NCBI RefSeq assembly: GCF_012927245.1
Contig: NZ_JABBGE010000005.1
Span: forward strand, 310,001-374,000
Length of the DNA: 64,000 nt
DNA from: Streptomyces sp. R302
GTDB lineage: Bacteria; Actinomycetota; Actinomycetes; Streptomycetales; Streptomycetaceae
Reading direction: 5' to 3'
Shown: piece by piece, positions 36,115 through 44,534 of the stretch
How positions within the stretch are numbered: the first letter of the stretch is position 1
Layout: each line of letters begins with the position of its first letter
Translations under genes and position numbers: made by a program
The notes under the pieces: model-generated
What the model saw: only the letters and a program-made list of their open reading frames with translations
Told to the model about the DNA's origin: nothing
The model's database searches: none

Positions 36115-37919
36115 GCGCCCTGAGCAGGATGAGTGAGGCATCGGGAAGGACGGGCGGGCTGCGCGCCCTGCTGCCGGTGCGCGCCGACTTCGCCGCCATG
36201 CGCCGCGCCCCGCGCCGCGACCTGCTCGCGGGCCTCACCGTGGCCGTCGTCGCGCTGCCGCTCGCGCTCGGTTTCGGCGTCTCCTCCGGGCTCGGCGCCG
36301 AAGCCGGCCTGGCGACCGCCGTCGTGGCCGGGGCGCTCGCCGCGCTGTTCGGCGGCTCGAACCTCCAGGTCTCCGGGCCCACCGGGGCGATGACCGTCGT
36401 CCTCGTCCCCATCGTGGCCCGGTACGGCCCCAGCGGCGTCCTCACGGTCGGCCTGATCGCCGGCGTGATCGTCATCGCCCTGGCCGTGGCCCGCGCCGGC
36501 CGGTACATGGCCTACATCCCGGCCTCCGTCGTGGAGGGCTTCACCCTCGGGATCGCCCTCGTCATCGGCCTCCAGCAGGTCCCGCAGGCGCTCGGCGTCC
36601 CCAAACCCGAGGGCGAACGGGTCCTGGAGGTCACCTGGCGCGCCGTCGGCGAGTTCGTCCGGGCCCCGAACTGGACCGCCCTCGGGCTCGCGCTCGGCGT
36701 CGCCGCCCTCATGCTCGTCGGTGCCCGGTGGCGGCCCACCGTCCCCTTCTCGATCGTCGCCGTGATCGCGGCCACCGTCGTCGCCCGGCTCTTCCACCTG
36801 GACGCGGCGGCACCCATCGGCGAACTGCCGGCCGGTCTGCCCGCCCCCTCCCTCGGCTTCGTCGACCTCGGACAGCTCGGATCGCTGATCGCCCCCGCGT
36901 TCGCCGTGGCCGCGCTCGCCGCCCTGGAGTCCCTGCTGTCCGCGCAGGTCGCCGACGGCATGACGGTGGGCCAGAAGCACGACCCCGACCGGGAACTGTT
37001 CGGCCAGGGCCTCGCGAACCTCGCCGCGCCGCTGTTCGGCGGCGTCCCGGCGACCGGCGCCATCGCCCGTACGGCGGTCAACGTCCGTACCGGAGCCTCC
37101 TCCCGGCTCGCCGCCCTGACCCACGCCGCCGTCCTCGCGGTGATCGTCTTCGCCGCCGCGCCCCTGGTCTCCGCGATCCCGCTGGCCGCCCTCGCCGGAG
37201 TGCTCCTCGCCACCGCCGTCCGGATGGTCGAGGTCGGCTCGCTGCGGGCGATGGCGAAGGCCACCCGCTCCGACGCCGTCGTCCTCGTCCTCACCGCGGC
37301 CGCGACCCTCGCGCTCGACCTCGTGTACGCCGTGATCATCGGCTTCGTCGTCGCCGGCGCCCTCGCCCTGCGCGCCGTCGCCAAGCAGGCCCGCCTCGCC
37401 GAGGTGGACTTCAAGGCGGACCTGCCGGGCGAACACAGCGCCGAGGAGCACGCGCTGCTCGCCGAGCACATCGTCGCGTACCGGATCGACGGCCCGCTGT
37501 TCTTCGCCGCCGCCCACCGCTTCCTCCTCGAACTCTCCGAGGTGGCGGACGTCCGCGTCGTCATCCTCCGCATGTCCCGCGTGACCACCGTCGACGCCAC
37601 CGGCGCGCTCGTCCTCAAGGACGTCGTCGAGAAGCTCCACAGGCGCGGCATCGCCGTGATGACCTCCGGCATCCGCCCCGGTCAGCGGCAGGCGCTCGAC
37701 GCGGTCGGCGCACTGGACCTCCTGCGCCTCGAAGGACGCGAGTTCGCCACCACCCCCGAGGCGATCGCGGGCGCCCGAGCCCACCTCCAGGGGGCGGGCG
37801 TCCTGCCCGCCGCCCCAGCCCCGGCCCCGGCACCGGAAGCCGCGGCGGCACCCGTCACCACCCCCCGCACCCCCACTGCCCCCGCCCCAGCCCCCGCAGA
37901 CGAGGAGCCCGTCCGATGA
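36111..37919 (+). CDS. SulP-family inorganic anion transporter with C-terminal STAS domain
   Basis: This 602-aa membrane protein has ten or more hydrophobic helices starting at residue 38 (LLAGLTVAVVALPLALGFGV). The conserved SulP region includes GGSNLQVSGPTGAM, and later SLLSAQVADGMTG-like and FGGVPATGAIARTAVN sequences. The cytoplasmic STAS domain occupies about 445-555 (IDGPLFFAAAHRF, VVILRMSRVTTVDATGALVL). The tail is Ala/Pro-rich. SulP proteins carry sulfate, bicarbonate or related anions across the cytoplasmic membrane. The ArsR-type regulator is translationally coupled upstream, and the next gene starts inside this stop. Confidence 0.92.
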   Translation: MSALSRMSEASGRTGGLRALLPVRADFAAMRRAPRRDLLAGLTVAVVALPLALGFGVSSGLGAEAGLATAVVAGALAALFGGSNLQVSGPTGAMTVVLVPIVARYGPSGVLTVGLIAGVIVIALAVARAGRYMAYIPASVVEGFTLGIALVIGLQQVPQALGVPKPEGERVLEVTWRAVGEFVRAPNWTALGLALGVAALMLVGARWRPTVPFSIVAVIAATVVARLFHLDAAAPIGELPAGLPAPSLGFVDLGQLGSLIAPAFAVAALAALESLLSAQVADGMTVGQKHDPDRELFGQGLANLAAPLFGGVPATGAIARTAVNVRTGASSRLAALTHAAVLAVIVFAAAPLVSAIPLAALAGVLLATAVRMVEVGSLRAMAKATRSDAVVLVLTAAATLALDLVYAVIIGFVVAGALALRAVAKQARLAEVDFKADLPGEHSAEEHALLAEHIVAYRIDGPLFFAAAHRFLLELSEVADVRVVILRMSRVTTVDATGALVLKDVVEKLHRRGIAVMTSGIRPGQRQALDAVGALDLLRLEGREFATTPEAIAGARAHLQGAGVLPAAPAPAPAPEAAAAPVTTPRTPTAPAPAPADEEPVR

Positions 37920-38332
37920 CCGCCGCCGCCACATCCCGTCGGATGGTCGACGTCTCCGGCGCGGAGGCGCTGTGGCTGCTGCAGGGCACCACCCAGGGGC
38001 GTCTGGTCCACCTGCGGCGCGAGGTGCCGGTCGTCCGGCCCGCCGTCCACGTCCTGGAGTACGGGAGGCTCGTCGTCCGCTGCCCCGTGCAGGCCGACAT
38101 CCCGACGGGACGGCCGATCCTGACCTACCAGGCCGAGGACATCCGGATCGCCGCCGGCACCGGCTGGAGCGTCACGGTCTCGGGCCCCGCGGAGCCCGTC
38201 ACGGACGCCGCCGAGGCCGCCCACTACCTCCGTACGCTGCCCGGCTGGGCGTACGGGCCGCACGACACCCTGCTGCGGATCACCCCGCAGACTGTGACCG
38301 GGTACCGGCTCGGCACGGTGAAGTCCGCGTGA
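37916..38332 (+). CDS. Pyridoxamine 5'-phosphate oxidase-like (flavin-binding split-barrel) protein
   Basis: This 138-aa protein overlaps the SulP stop by 4 bp. The pattern GRLVHLRREVPVVRPAVHVLEYGRLVVRC is that of the small actinobacterial PPOX-like proteins that bind FMN, F420 or heme on a split beta-barrel. It has no signal or membrane segment. Its place in a SulP operon suggests a redox step linked to the transported anion, but this is speculative. Confidence 0.75.
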   Translation: MTAAATSRRMVDVSGAEALWLLQGTTQGRLVHLRREVPVVRPAVHVLEYGRLVVRCPVQADIPTGRPILTYQAEDIRIAAGTGWSVTVSGPAEPVTDAAEAAHYLRTLPGWAYGPHDTLLRITPQTVTGYRLGTVKSA

Positions 38333-38441
38333 CGGCGCCCCCGCGACCCGTACGCACCGCTCCGCCGCTCCGCCCTTCCTCCTCCGCCTCTCCGCCCCTC
38401 CCCTTCCTCCTCTCCCCCTCCCCCTCCGTAAGGCAACGACA

Positions 38442-38855
38442 ATGACCATCGAATGGCGCTACACCCTCCACCCCCGCCTCAGCGTGCTGTCCCTGTCGGG
38501 GTACCTCGGGGCGGACGCGGTCGGACGGTTCAGCGGCGCCGTGGGCTGGGTCCTGGCCCGCGGGACGGGCCCGGTCGTCCTCGACCTCACCGGCCTGCGC
38601 GGCTGGTCGGCCGGCGGACAGCTGGCCGTGGCGGAGGCCGCCCGTCGCCTGGCGGGGGAGGGGCGGGGCCTGGAACTCGCCGCGATCCCCGCCGACGGCT
38701 CCCTCGTCCCCACGGGCGACACCCCCCAGATACCGGTCCACTGCGACCTGGAGGCCGCGCTGGCCGCCCACAACGGCGGTGGCGCGGAACAGCGCGAGTG
38801 GTGCAGCGACGACTGGCCCGGCACGCGCACGCTCGCGACCCCGCCCGGGAACTGA
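38442..38855 (+). CDS. STAS-domain protein (anti-sigma antagonist-like)
   Basis: This 137-aa protein begins MTIEWRYTLHPRLSVLSLSGYLG. The STAS core follows: GPVVLDLTGLRGWSAGGQLAV, where the serine after GW is in the usual phosphorylatable position, then LELAAIPADG. The ORF lies 110 bp after the PPOX-like gene and is followed by a long perfect hairpin. Stand-alone STAS proteins bind anti-sigma kinases; here it may instead relate to the STAS-containing transporter nearby. There is no kinase gene next to it. Confidence 0.78.
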   Translation: MTIEWRYTLHPRLSVLSLSGYLGADAVGRFSGAVGWVLARGTGPVVLDLTGLRGWSAGGQLAVAEAARRLAGEGRGLELAAIPADGSLVPTGDTPQIPVHCDLEAALAAHNGGGAEQREWCSDDWPGTRTLATPPGN

Positions 38856-38875
38856 CGCCGGGGAGGCCACGTACT

Positions 38876-38920
38876 CCCGGGTCCCACCTCTCGCTGTGCG
38901 TGCGAGAGGTGGGACCCGGG
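38876..38920. terminator. Perfect 19-bp inverted repeat with 7-nt loop
   Basis: The arms are 38876-38894 and 38902-38920 (CCCGGGTCCCACCTC...GAGGTGGGACCCGGG) with loop TGTGCGT. It lies 20 bp past the STAS gene stop and has no T-tract. A terminator is most likely; an operator for the downstream ArsR gene is possible. Confidence 0.75.
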
Positions 38921-39037
38921 CCGGCACCCGGAGACCCCGGGCTCGGCGCCGCGACCCGCAGCGGCGAGGATGGTGCCCATGGTGAACAGTTCTGGACGGG
39001 CGGGATCGGCACGGGACCCGCGGCGGCGGTGGGCCCG

Positions 39038-39439
39038 GTGAAGGCGCCGCTGTACCAACTGAAGGCCGAGTTCTTCAAGACGCTCGGACATCCCGTACGC
39101 ATCCGGGTCCTGGAACTGCTGAGCACGCGGGACCACGCGGTCTCCGAGATGCTCGCCGACGTGGACGTCGAGGCGGCGCACCTCTCGCAGCAGCTCGCCG
39201 TCCTGCGCCGCTCGAACCTCGTCGTCGCCCGCCGCGAGGGTTCGTCGGTGTACTACTCGCTGACCAGCCCCCAGGTCGCCGACCTCCTCGCCGTCGCGCG
39301 CTCGATCCTGTCCGGGGTACTGGAGGGCCAGGCCGAGCTCCTCGCCGACCTCCACGGGAGCGCGGCACGCGACGCGAAGCAGGACGCGCCTGCCGCGCCC
39401 GCCGAACGCGAGGCGGGGGCGGGCGAGGACCCGCGGTGA
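39038..39439 (+). CDS. ArsR/SmtB-family regulator 2
   Basis: This protein of about 133 aa starts at GTG (VKAPLYQLKAEFFKTLGHPVR). It is closely similar to the regulator at 35773 over the whole winged helix (LADVDVEAAHLSQQLAVLRRSNLVV, REGSSVYYSL) and has a charged Ala-rich tail. An in-frame GTG three codons earlier is an alternative start; neither has a good ribosome site. No cysteine pair is visible. With regulator 1 it brackets the SulP/PPOX/STAS genes. Confidence 0.82.
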   Translation: MKAPLYQLKAEFFKTLGHPVRIRVLELLSTRDHAVSEMLADVDVEAAHLSQQLAVLRRSNLVVARREGSSVYYSLTSPQVADLLAVARSILSGVLEGQAELLADLHGSAARDAKQDAPAAPAEREAGAGEDPR

Positions 39440-39827
39440 GCGTGACGCGGTCGGCTCCCGACGTGAGGGGCGCACGCCACCACGGTCGTGCCGGTCACGC
39501 CCCGTCGTCTGCCTTCTGGAGGCCCTCGTCGCGCCCGCCCCGATGCCGCGTGCTCGCCCTGGCCGGGCCTGTGCCGTGACCGAGCAGGGATCGGCACCGT
39601 GCCCTGAGGCCGGGAACACCTTCGCGGTCCTGCGGCGGCCCGGCACGCGAACGTCATGACTGGGTCATCGCCGACCGCGCCGGCCATCGGACCGCCTTCT
39701 GGCGGTCCCGCCGGTCCCGCCGGTGCGGCCTCGCCGTCACCGCGCGTGGGACCGAGGAGCCTACCTGGAGCAACAGCAGCCCCTGCCTGCTCTTCGCTCC
39801 GCTCCGGACCTCAGCCACGCGGGGACG
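39440..39827. other. Intergenic, no gene seen
   Basis: No frame here has convincing coding quality or a ribosome site. I see no strong hairpin or palindrome. Confidence 0.5.
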
Positions 39828-40262
39828 CTACTCGATCCCCTTCCGCGCGGCGAGGTCCCGCAGTTTCTCGTCGGCGTCCACGGGTACGTACACGAACGCC
39901 CGCAGCCCCGCGCCGTCGGCGTCACGACGCAGGACGTAGCTGCCGAAGCTGTCGGTCAGCAGGTCTCCGTCCCCGTCGTAGAAGAGCCACCGGACGCGGA
40001 CGAGGAAGACGGCGTCGCTGAGCTGATCGCGGCTCAGGAGTTCATGGCCGACCGCCGCAAGGCCGAGCCGGCGGTAGAGGGGGTAGGAACGCTTCAGCCC
40101 GTCGACCATGGCCTCCCGGGTCTCCACGACGCCGACGCTGTGATCGTCGAGGATCATGCCCGGGGCACCCCACAACGCGGACGCCGCCTCGGCGTCGAAG
40201 GAGGCGAGGGCGGCGGCGTACCGGACGAGGAAGTCGTCGAGCTCGGCGGTGATGTCGTTCAT
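39828..40262 (-). CDS. SnoaL/NTF2-like protein
   Basis: The 144-aa protein begins MNDITAELDDFLVRYAAALAS and has the SnoaL-like layout: two N-terminal helices, a short DAEAASALWGAPGMIL segment, then beta strands (FLVRVRWLFYDGDG, SFGSYVLRRD, GLRAFVYVPVD). Proteins of this fold are cyclases, isomerases or polyketide-related enzymes, but many are unassigned. It stands alone. The ATG has no good ribosome site, but earlier codons in frame read as low-complexity. Confidence 0.75.
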   Translation of the reverse strand: MNDITAELDDFLVRYAAALASFDAEAASALWGAPGMILDDHSVGVVETREAMVDGLKRSYPLYRRLGLAAVGHELLSRDQLSDAVFLVRVRWLFYDGDGDLLTDSFGSYVLRRDADGAGLRAFVYVPVDADEKLRDLAARKGIE

Positions 40263-40583
40263 GCCGCCCAACGTAGGCGCGGAACCCCTCCGGCGTTCGC
40301 CATGCCCCCACCAACCCGCCGCCGTGTCGCCGCGCCGGGATGAGTACCCACCGGTGCCGATGGGCGAACGTGCGGGCGAGCGGATGCCCGCCCGCGAAGC
40401 CCGGCAGGGTGGTGGTAACCAAGTGCGACGGCTCCTGCCGCCGCAGCCGGGGCGGGAGCCGGTAGCGGACCCTGGGCCCGGTGGCAGGACGCCGATCCCT
40501 CTCCCCACCCCGGGGTTCCCTTCCCTGATCCACCAGTGCGAGTGTGGCGTCGCATCATGTCGGGGGAGAGGGGAGGGGACGCC

Positions 40584-40760
40584 ATGTCTCAGGAGGAACG
40601 CGACGCGCGGCTGGGGCTCACGGGCCTCACCGGCGCCGAACGAGAGGCCCGGATACGCCAGTTGAGGGAAGAGATCGACCGGCGGAAGGCAGCGGCGAAG
40701 GCCGCCCTGCGCGCGAGGCGCGCGGCCGGAGGGAACACCTCTCCCCAGCCCGAGGAGTGA
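40584..40760 (+). CDS. Small charged helical protein, 58 aa
   Basis: An ATG (MSQEERDARLGLTGLTG) has GGGGAGGGG about 5 nt upstream. The sequence EREARIRQLREEIDRRKAAAKAALRARR is a continuous charged helix, likely a coiled coil. It ends in a short Pro/Glu tail. I do not know the family. An in-frame GTG at 40536 would add 16 residues but lacks a better site. Confidence 0.6.
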   Translation: MSQEERDARLGLTGLTGAEREARIRQLREEIDRRKAAAKAALRARRAAGGNTSPQPEE

Positions 40761-40824
40761 CGCCGACCGGCGGCGACGTTACTGGACAACCCTCGCACCC
40801 GTTTGGGCCCCCGTCCGTTCAGGG

Positions 40825-41332
40825 GCCACGGTCCGGCGCCGTGCAGCAGGGTGTCGATGATGCGAGCGGCGAGGGTGTCGGGGCTGGCGTCGCCCGTGTT
40901 GCCGCACAGCGACTTGCCGTGCCCGGCCTAGGTCCGCCGCCTTGTCGATGAGCCCGTCGTTCCGCGCGCGGCGCAGGGCGAAGGCCTCGCTGTCGGGGCG
41001 TCCGACAGCCTTGGCGCGAAGGTCCAGGCACCTTTGGCCTGAGGGACGTTGGCCGTGATCCGGCGCATCGCGGCGAGCGGCGGCGGCGTGTCCGGCCTGC
41101 CGTCGTCCACGGTCTGGGTCAGCCGGCAGACGTCGCCAACGCCTCGATCAGCGCCTGACGATGGGCGAACCGCCGGTGGACGGTCGTCCAGGCACGCCGT
41201 GGCCGCCGCGAACTCCTCCATGGACTCCCCGGGGCCCTCGGCGAACACCTGCTCCGCCGCGTCCAGGGTCGCGCGGACGCCGCGCTCCGCGTCCGCCCGT
41301 CGGCACCTGACGGAGGAACCCAAGCCCAGCAC
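40825..41332 (-). pseudogene. Decayed TetR-family regulator
   Basis: On the minus strand, RRADAERGVRATLDAAEQVFAEG is a TetR N-terminus. The expected TTVHRRFAHRQALIEAL recognition helix then appears in another frame, followed by TPPPLAAMRRITANVPQAKGAWTFA in the first frame and a C-terminal SPDTLAARIIDTLLHGAGP in a third. At least two frameshifts break it. It is divergent from the SDR pseudogene, a common regulator/target layout. The ends are approximate. Confidence 0.7.
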
Positions 41333-42062
41333 CGCCGCTCTCATCATCGGCGCGTCGTCCGGCCTCGGCGGGGAGTTCGCCGTCCGCGGGTACGACGTGA
41401 TCCTCGCGGCCCGCTCCGCCGAACACCTCCCGCGCTCGCCGTCCGCCCTCACCGTCGAGCACGGCGTCCGCGCCCGCGTCCTGGTCCAGGACCTCGCCGC
41501 ACCGGACGGACGCGGTCGGGCGGGTCACCGACGAGCCGGCCGCCCGCGACCTCACCGTCGACCTGCTGGTCGACAATACGGGCTTCGGCACTTACGGCCG
41601 CTTCGCGGAGAGCTCCGGGGCGCGCGACCACGACCCGCCGGTGGTCACCGTCGTCGCGCTCGTCGACCCCACCCACGAACTGCCGCCGGCATGCTGGAGC
41701 GCGGCCACGGCTCGAACGTCGACCTCGCCTCCAACGCGGGCTTCCAGCCCTCCCGTACCTCGCCGTCTACACGGCCTCCAAGTCCTGCGTCCTGAACCTC
41801 CGCCTCGCCCTGCGTCAGAAGTACCAGTGCCGGGGCATGCGCGTACTCACCCTCTGCCTCGACCCGGTCGAGACCGCCTTCGTCGAGACCATCGGCCTCG
41901 CAAGGCCGGCGTCACCGACTCCATGACCACCCCGCAACTCGTCGTCCGCGCGGCGCTGAGCGCCCTGGACCACGGCCGCGGCTACGTCGCCCCCGGCCTC
42001 TCCAACGCCTGGCCGCCCACCTGGCCCCGCGCCGCCCCGCAGCCGCGGCCCACCGGACGCCC
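41308..42062 (+). pseudogene. Decayed short-chain dehydrogenase (SDR)
   Basis: STAALIIGASSGLGGEFA, followed by YDVILAARS, is the SDR Rossmann start (TGASSGLG type). The next pieces lie in different frames: DLTVDLLVDNTGFGTYG, MLERGHGSNVDLASNAGFQP, the catalytic YTASKSCVLNL and finally ALDHGRGYVAPGLSN. The presumed start codon reads CTG. At least four indels make it non-functional. It is paired with the decayed TetR gene. Confidence 0.75.
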
Positions 42063-42196
42063 GGACCGTGCCACGGGCCGGAGCGCGCCGCCTCCTGACC
42101 TGCGTGATGTCACAACTGCCGCTCCCTGGAGCACTGTTGTGCATCCGCCGCACATCAGCGGTGGCGGCTCGGAGGCGAGAGAGAGGAGACAGCGGA

Positions 42197-42430
42197 GTGG
42201 ACCCGGTCGTGGCAGGGGCGGTCGTCACCGTTCTGGTCAGCATCATGAGCGGCGTGGTGAAGATCATGCGGTACAGGTTCAGTGCCCGAGTGGAGCTGGC
42301 GCGCATTGTGGACGCGGGCGTCACCGAGCGGGTGCGCCACACCGTCCCCTGGGGCGCGCTTCAGGAGCACACGGAGGGCAGAACCGTCCAAGCGGGCCCC
42401 CGCCCGGGCGGAGGTGCGCACCATGGATGA
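42197..42430 (+). CDS. Small putative membrane protein, 77 aa
   Basis: A GTG start (VDPVVAGAVVTVLVSIMSGVVK) has GGAG 8 nt upstream. One N-terminal hydrophobic helix is followed by basic and polar sequence (RYRFSARVELARIVDAGVTERV). Its stop overlaps the sigma-factor start by 8 bp, so it probably belongs to that operon. The family is not recognised. Confidence 0.55.
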   Translation: MDPVVAGAVVTVLVSIMSGVVKIMRYRFSARVELARIVDAGVTERVRHTVPWGALQEHTEGRTVQAGPRPGGGAHHG

Positions 42431-43007
42431 CGTCACCGTCACCGAAGGCGCCACGGCACCGCCCCGGGAGTCCCCGATCGCCTTACCGGGCCGCCAGCTC
42501 GCCGAGGCGCTCCATCAGGAGCAGTACCCGGCCCTGGTCAGGTTCCTTCTCCTCAACGGCGCGTCCTGGGCGGCCGCCCAGGACGCCGCCCAGGACGCCT
42601 TCACGCAGATGTGCGCGCCCGGTCTCGTCATCGCCTATCCCAGGGCATGGCTGCGCAAGGTCGCCTGGCGTTCATGGGTGAAGCAGAAGGTCGCCTCCGA
42701 AGAACTCTGCTCCGATCCGCCCGAACCCCATGAACTCACGATGCGCTGGCAGACCCCCGCCCAGGCGGCGGAACTCGACGAGGAGAGCAGGGCCGTGGTC
42801 GGGCTGCTGCTCCAGCTGCCGGCGAAGCAGCGCGCCGCCATGGCGTGGACTCTCGACGGCTTCACCGCGGAGGAGAGCGCACGTGCCATGGGCACGACTC
42901 CCGTGGCGGTACGGCAGAACCTCTCCCGTGCCCGTGCGGCCCTGAAAGTCGGCTTGGGGCTGCAGGCCGGTACGGCCGACGGAAGGAAGAAGGAGGAAGG
43001 CCGATGA
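42423..43007 (+). CDS. Sigma-70/ECF-like sigma factor
   Basis: This 194-aa protein has region 2-like sequence (YPALVRFLLLNGASWAAAQDAAQDAF, AYPRAWLRKVAWR) and region 4-like sequence (LLQLPAKQRAAMAWTLDGFTAEESARAMGTTPVAVRQNLSRAR). There is no zinc-binding anti-sigma motif. It is translationally coupled to the small membrane protein upstream (8 bp overlap) and to the 400-aa protein downstream (4 bp overlap), which suggests both take part in its control. The target promoters are unknown. Confidence 0.82.
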   Translation: MDDVTVTEGATAPPRESPIALPGRQLAEALHQEQYPALVRFLLLNGASWAAAQDAAQDAFTQMCAPGLVIAYPRAWLRKVAWRSWVKQKVASEELCSDPPEPHELTMRWQTPAQAAELDEESRAVVGLLLQLPAKQRAAMAWTLDGFTAEESARAMGTTPVAVRQNLSRARAALKVGLGLQAGTADGRKKEEGR

Positions 43008-44206
43008 GCGAGAAGCCCCGAACCCAGGACATGCCCCGAACCGCGGACGCGCCCTGCATCCCTGACACCGGCCGTACCCCCGACACCGGCCGCACTCCGG
43101 GAATGCCCCCCACCCCCGACACCGGCCGCACCTTGGACACGTCCTGCACCCCGGACACGCCCCGTACCCCCGACACCGGCCGCACCCCAGACAAGCCCCC
43201 CAGCCCGGACGCCCACCCCACCCTGGACCCCTGCCGTCCCCCGGACGCCCACCCCACTCAACAGCCCCTGGACGACCTCCTCGCGGCGACGCACCATCGA
43301 CTGACCGTCATCGTCCAGGACCGGCTGTCCGCCCAGGGCGGTGCTCCCGAACTCCGTGACCCCGATCTGGCCCTCAGCCGCACGCTCGCCGCCGTGCACC
43401 GCGGACTCGGAGCCGTCGTCACCGGACGACTCGCGGATCCGGTGGGTGCCGACCGCGATGAGTGGGCGGCGGGGACCCAGCCCGGCCACCTTCCCGTCGG
43501 CCACCCGCTCGCCGACCGTCTCGCCCCCGTACGCATGAAGTACCGCGGCCGTGCCCTGCAGGCAGCCCAGTCGTACGCCCTCCGGGACCTCCTGCCGGCT
43601 CTCGCCGGCGCCCGGAGGATCACCGAGAACGTCATCAACCACCTGGAGCTCGACGTGGCCGGAGGCCCCGGACCGCAGGTGCATGCCTCGGTCCACCGCC
43701 TGGAGTCCCTCCTCGAACAGGTGGGGCATCTCACGGACGGGACCCCTCCGGCCGTGGCCCCCGCCTCGGACTACCTGCGTGCGGTACGGGAATCCTTGGA
43801 GGTTCACGCCACGCCGCTGCTGCGGGCGGTGCACAACGCCCAGCAGCTCCTCAAGGAGGAGTTGGCGCCCATGCTCGCCGACCCCGGCGGCGCCCCGGAT
43901 CCCGAGATGGTCACGAGGGACCTCGCCGACGACCTCGACCAGGCGTGGGCGAAGGCGCAGGACCTCTCCCGCGCGGTGTCGATCGTCCGGGCGGTCAGCA
44001 ACGACTTCACGGGGGACGATCTGCGGCAGGCCAGGCTCGAAGGCGCGGTGTTGGCAGGCGTCCGCTGGAACGCCTCGACCGCCTGGCCGGCGGCGTGGGA
44101 GCCGCGCATCCGGCAGGCCTCGACGCCGACGGAAGAGGAGCCCGGAGTCCTCGTCATCGCCGCAGAACCGTGCAACGCCGGCGCCACCGCCTCCGCCGAG
44201 GCCTGA
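43004..44206 (+). CDS. 400-aa protein of the sigma-factor operon, Pro/Thr-repeat N-terminus
   Basis: The start ATG overlaps the sigma stop by 4 bp. Residues 18-80 consist of imperfect PDTGRTPDT-type repeats and should be disordered. The rest is helical (LDDLLAATHHRLTVIVQDRLS, HASVHRLESLLEQVGHL, NAQQLLKEELAPML), with a C-terminal DLRQARLEGAVLAGVRWNAST segment seen in many Streptomyces proteins linked to regulatory or conflict loci. There is no membrane helix. Given the operon, an anti-sigma or co-regulator role is possible; nothing in the sequence proves it. Confidence 0.65.
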   Translation: MSEKPRTQDMPRTADAPCIPDTGRTPDTGRTPGMPPTPDTGRTLDTSCTPDTPRTPDTGRTPDKPPSPDAHPTLDPCRPPDAHPTQQPLDDLLAATHHRLTVIVQDRLSAQGGAPELRDPDLALSRTLAAVHRGLGAVVTGRLADPVGADRDEWAAGTQPGHLPVGHPLADRLAPVRMKYRGRALQAAQSYALRDLLPALAGARRITENVINHLELDVAGGPGPQVHASVHRLESLLEQVGHLTDGTPPAVAPASDYLRAVRESLEVHATPLLRAVHNAQQLLKEELAPMLADPGGAPDPEMVTRDLADDLDQAWAKAQDLSRAVSIVRAVSNDFTGDDLRQARLEGAVLAGVRWNASTAWPAAWEPRIRQASTPTEEEPGVLVIAAEPCNAGATASAEA

Positions 44207-44372
44207 CGTGCCGCAGGACGTCTCTGTCGCGGCCCCGGCCCCGGCCCCGACCCCGGCCCCGTGGGCCATCAGCTTCAGGCGAAAGTAACGAATCCCAACA
44301 TCGACGAACAACAAGATGCGACAGGATTCTTGACCGGGCGTCAGTGGGTTCCTACGCTCGGCTCACATCGCA

Positions 44373-44386
44373 TGGGAGCGTTCCCA
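44373..44386. promoter_or_regulatory. CebR/LacI-type operator
   Basis: TGGGAGCGTTCCCA differs by one base from the TGGGAGCGCTCCCA operator of the CebR cellulose/cellobiose regulator of Streptomyces. It lies about 150 bp upstream of the rhamnogalacturonan lyase gene. Control by CebR or by another LacI-family sugar regulator is implied. Confidence 0.65.
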
Positions 44387-44534
44387 CACCCGCGCCCAGG
44401 CCCGTTCCCACGCCCGTTCCCACCCCACCCGCGCCATCCCCACCCCGCAACGTCAGGGCGGTGAACATTCCCCCTCCCGTCCCACGAGCCACCACCCCCA
44501 CGCACCCCACGCACCCCATGCCACGGAGGCCACG

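Noticed and set aside
36111..37934. Glu/Gly/Asp-rich 648-aa minus-strand frame over the SulP gene
   Set aside because: Mirror frame of the transporter; membrane helices are clear on the plus strand.
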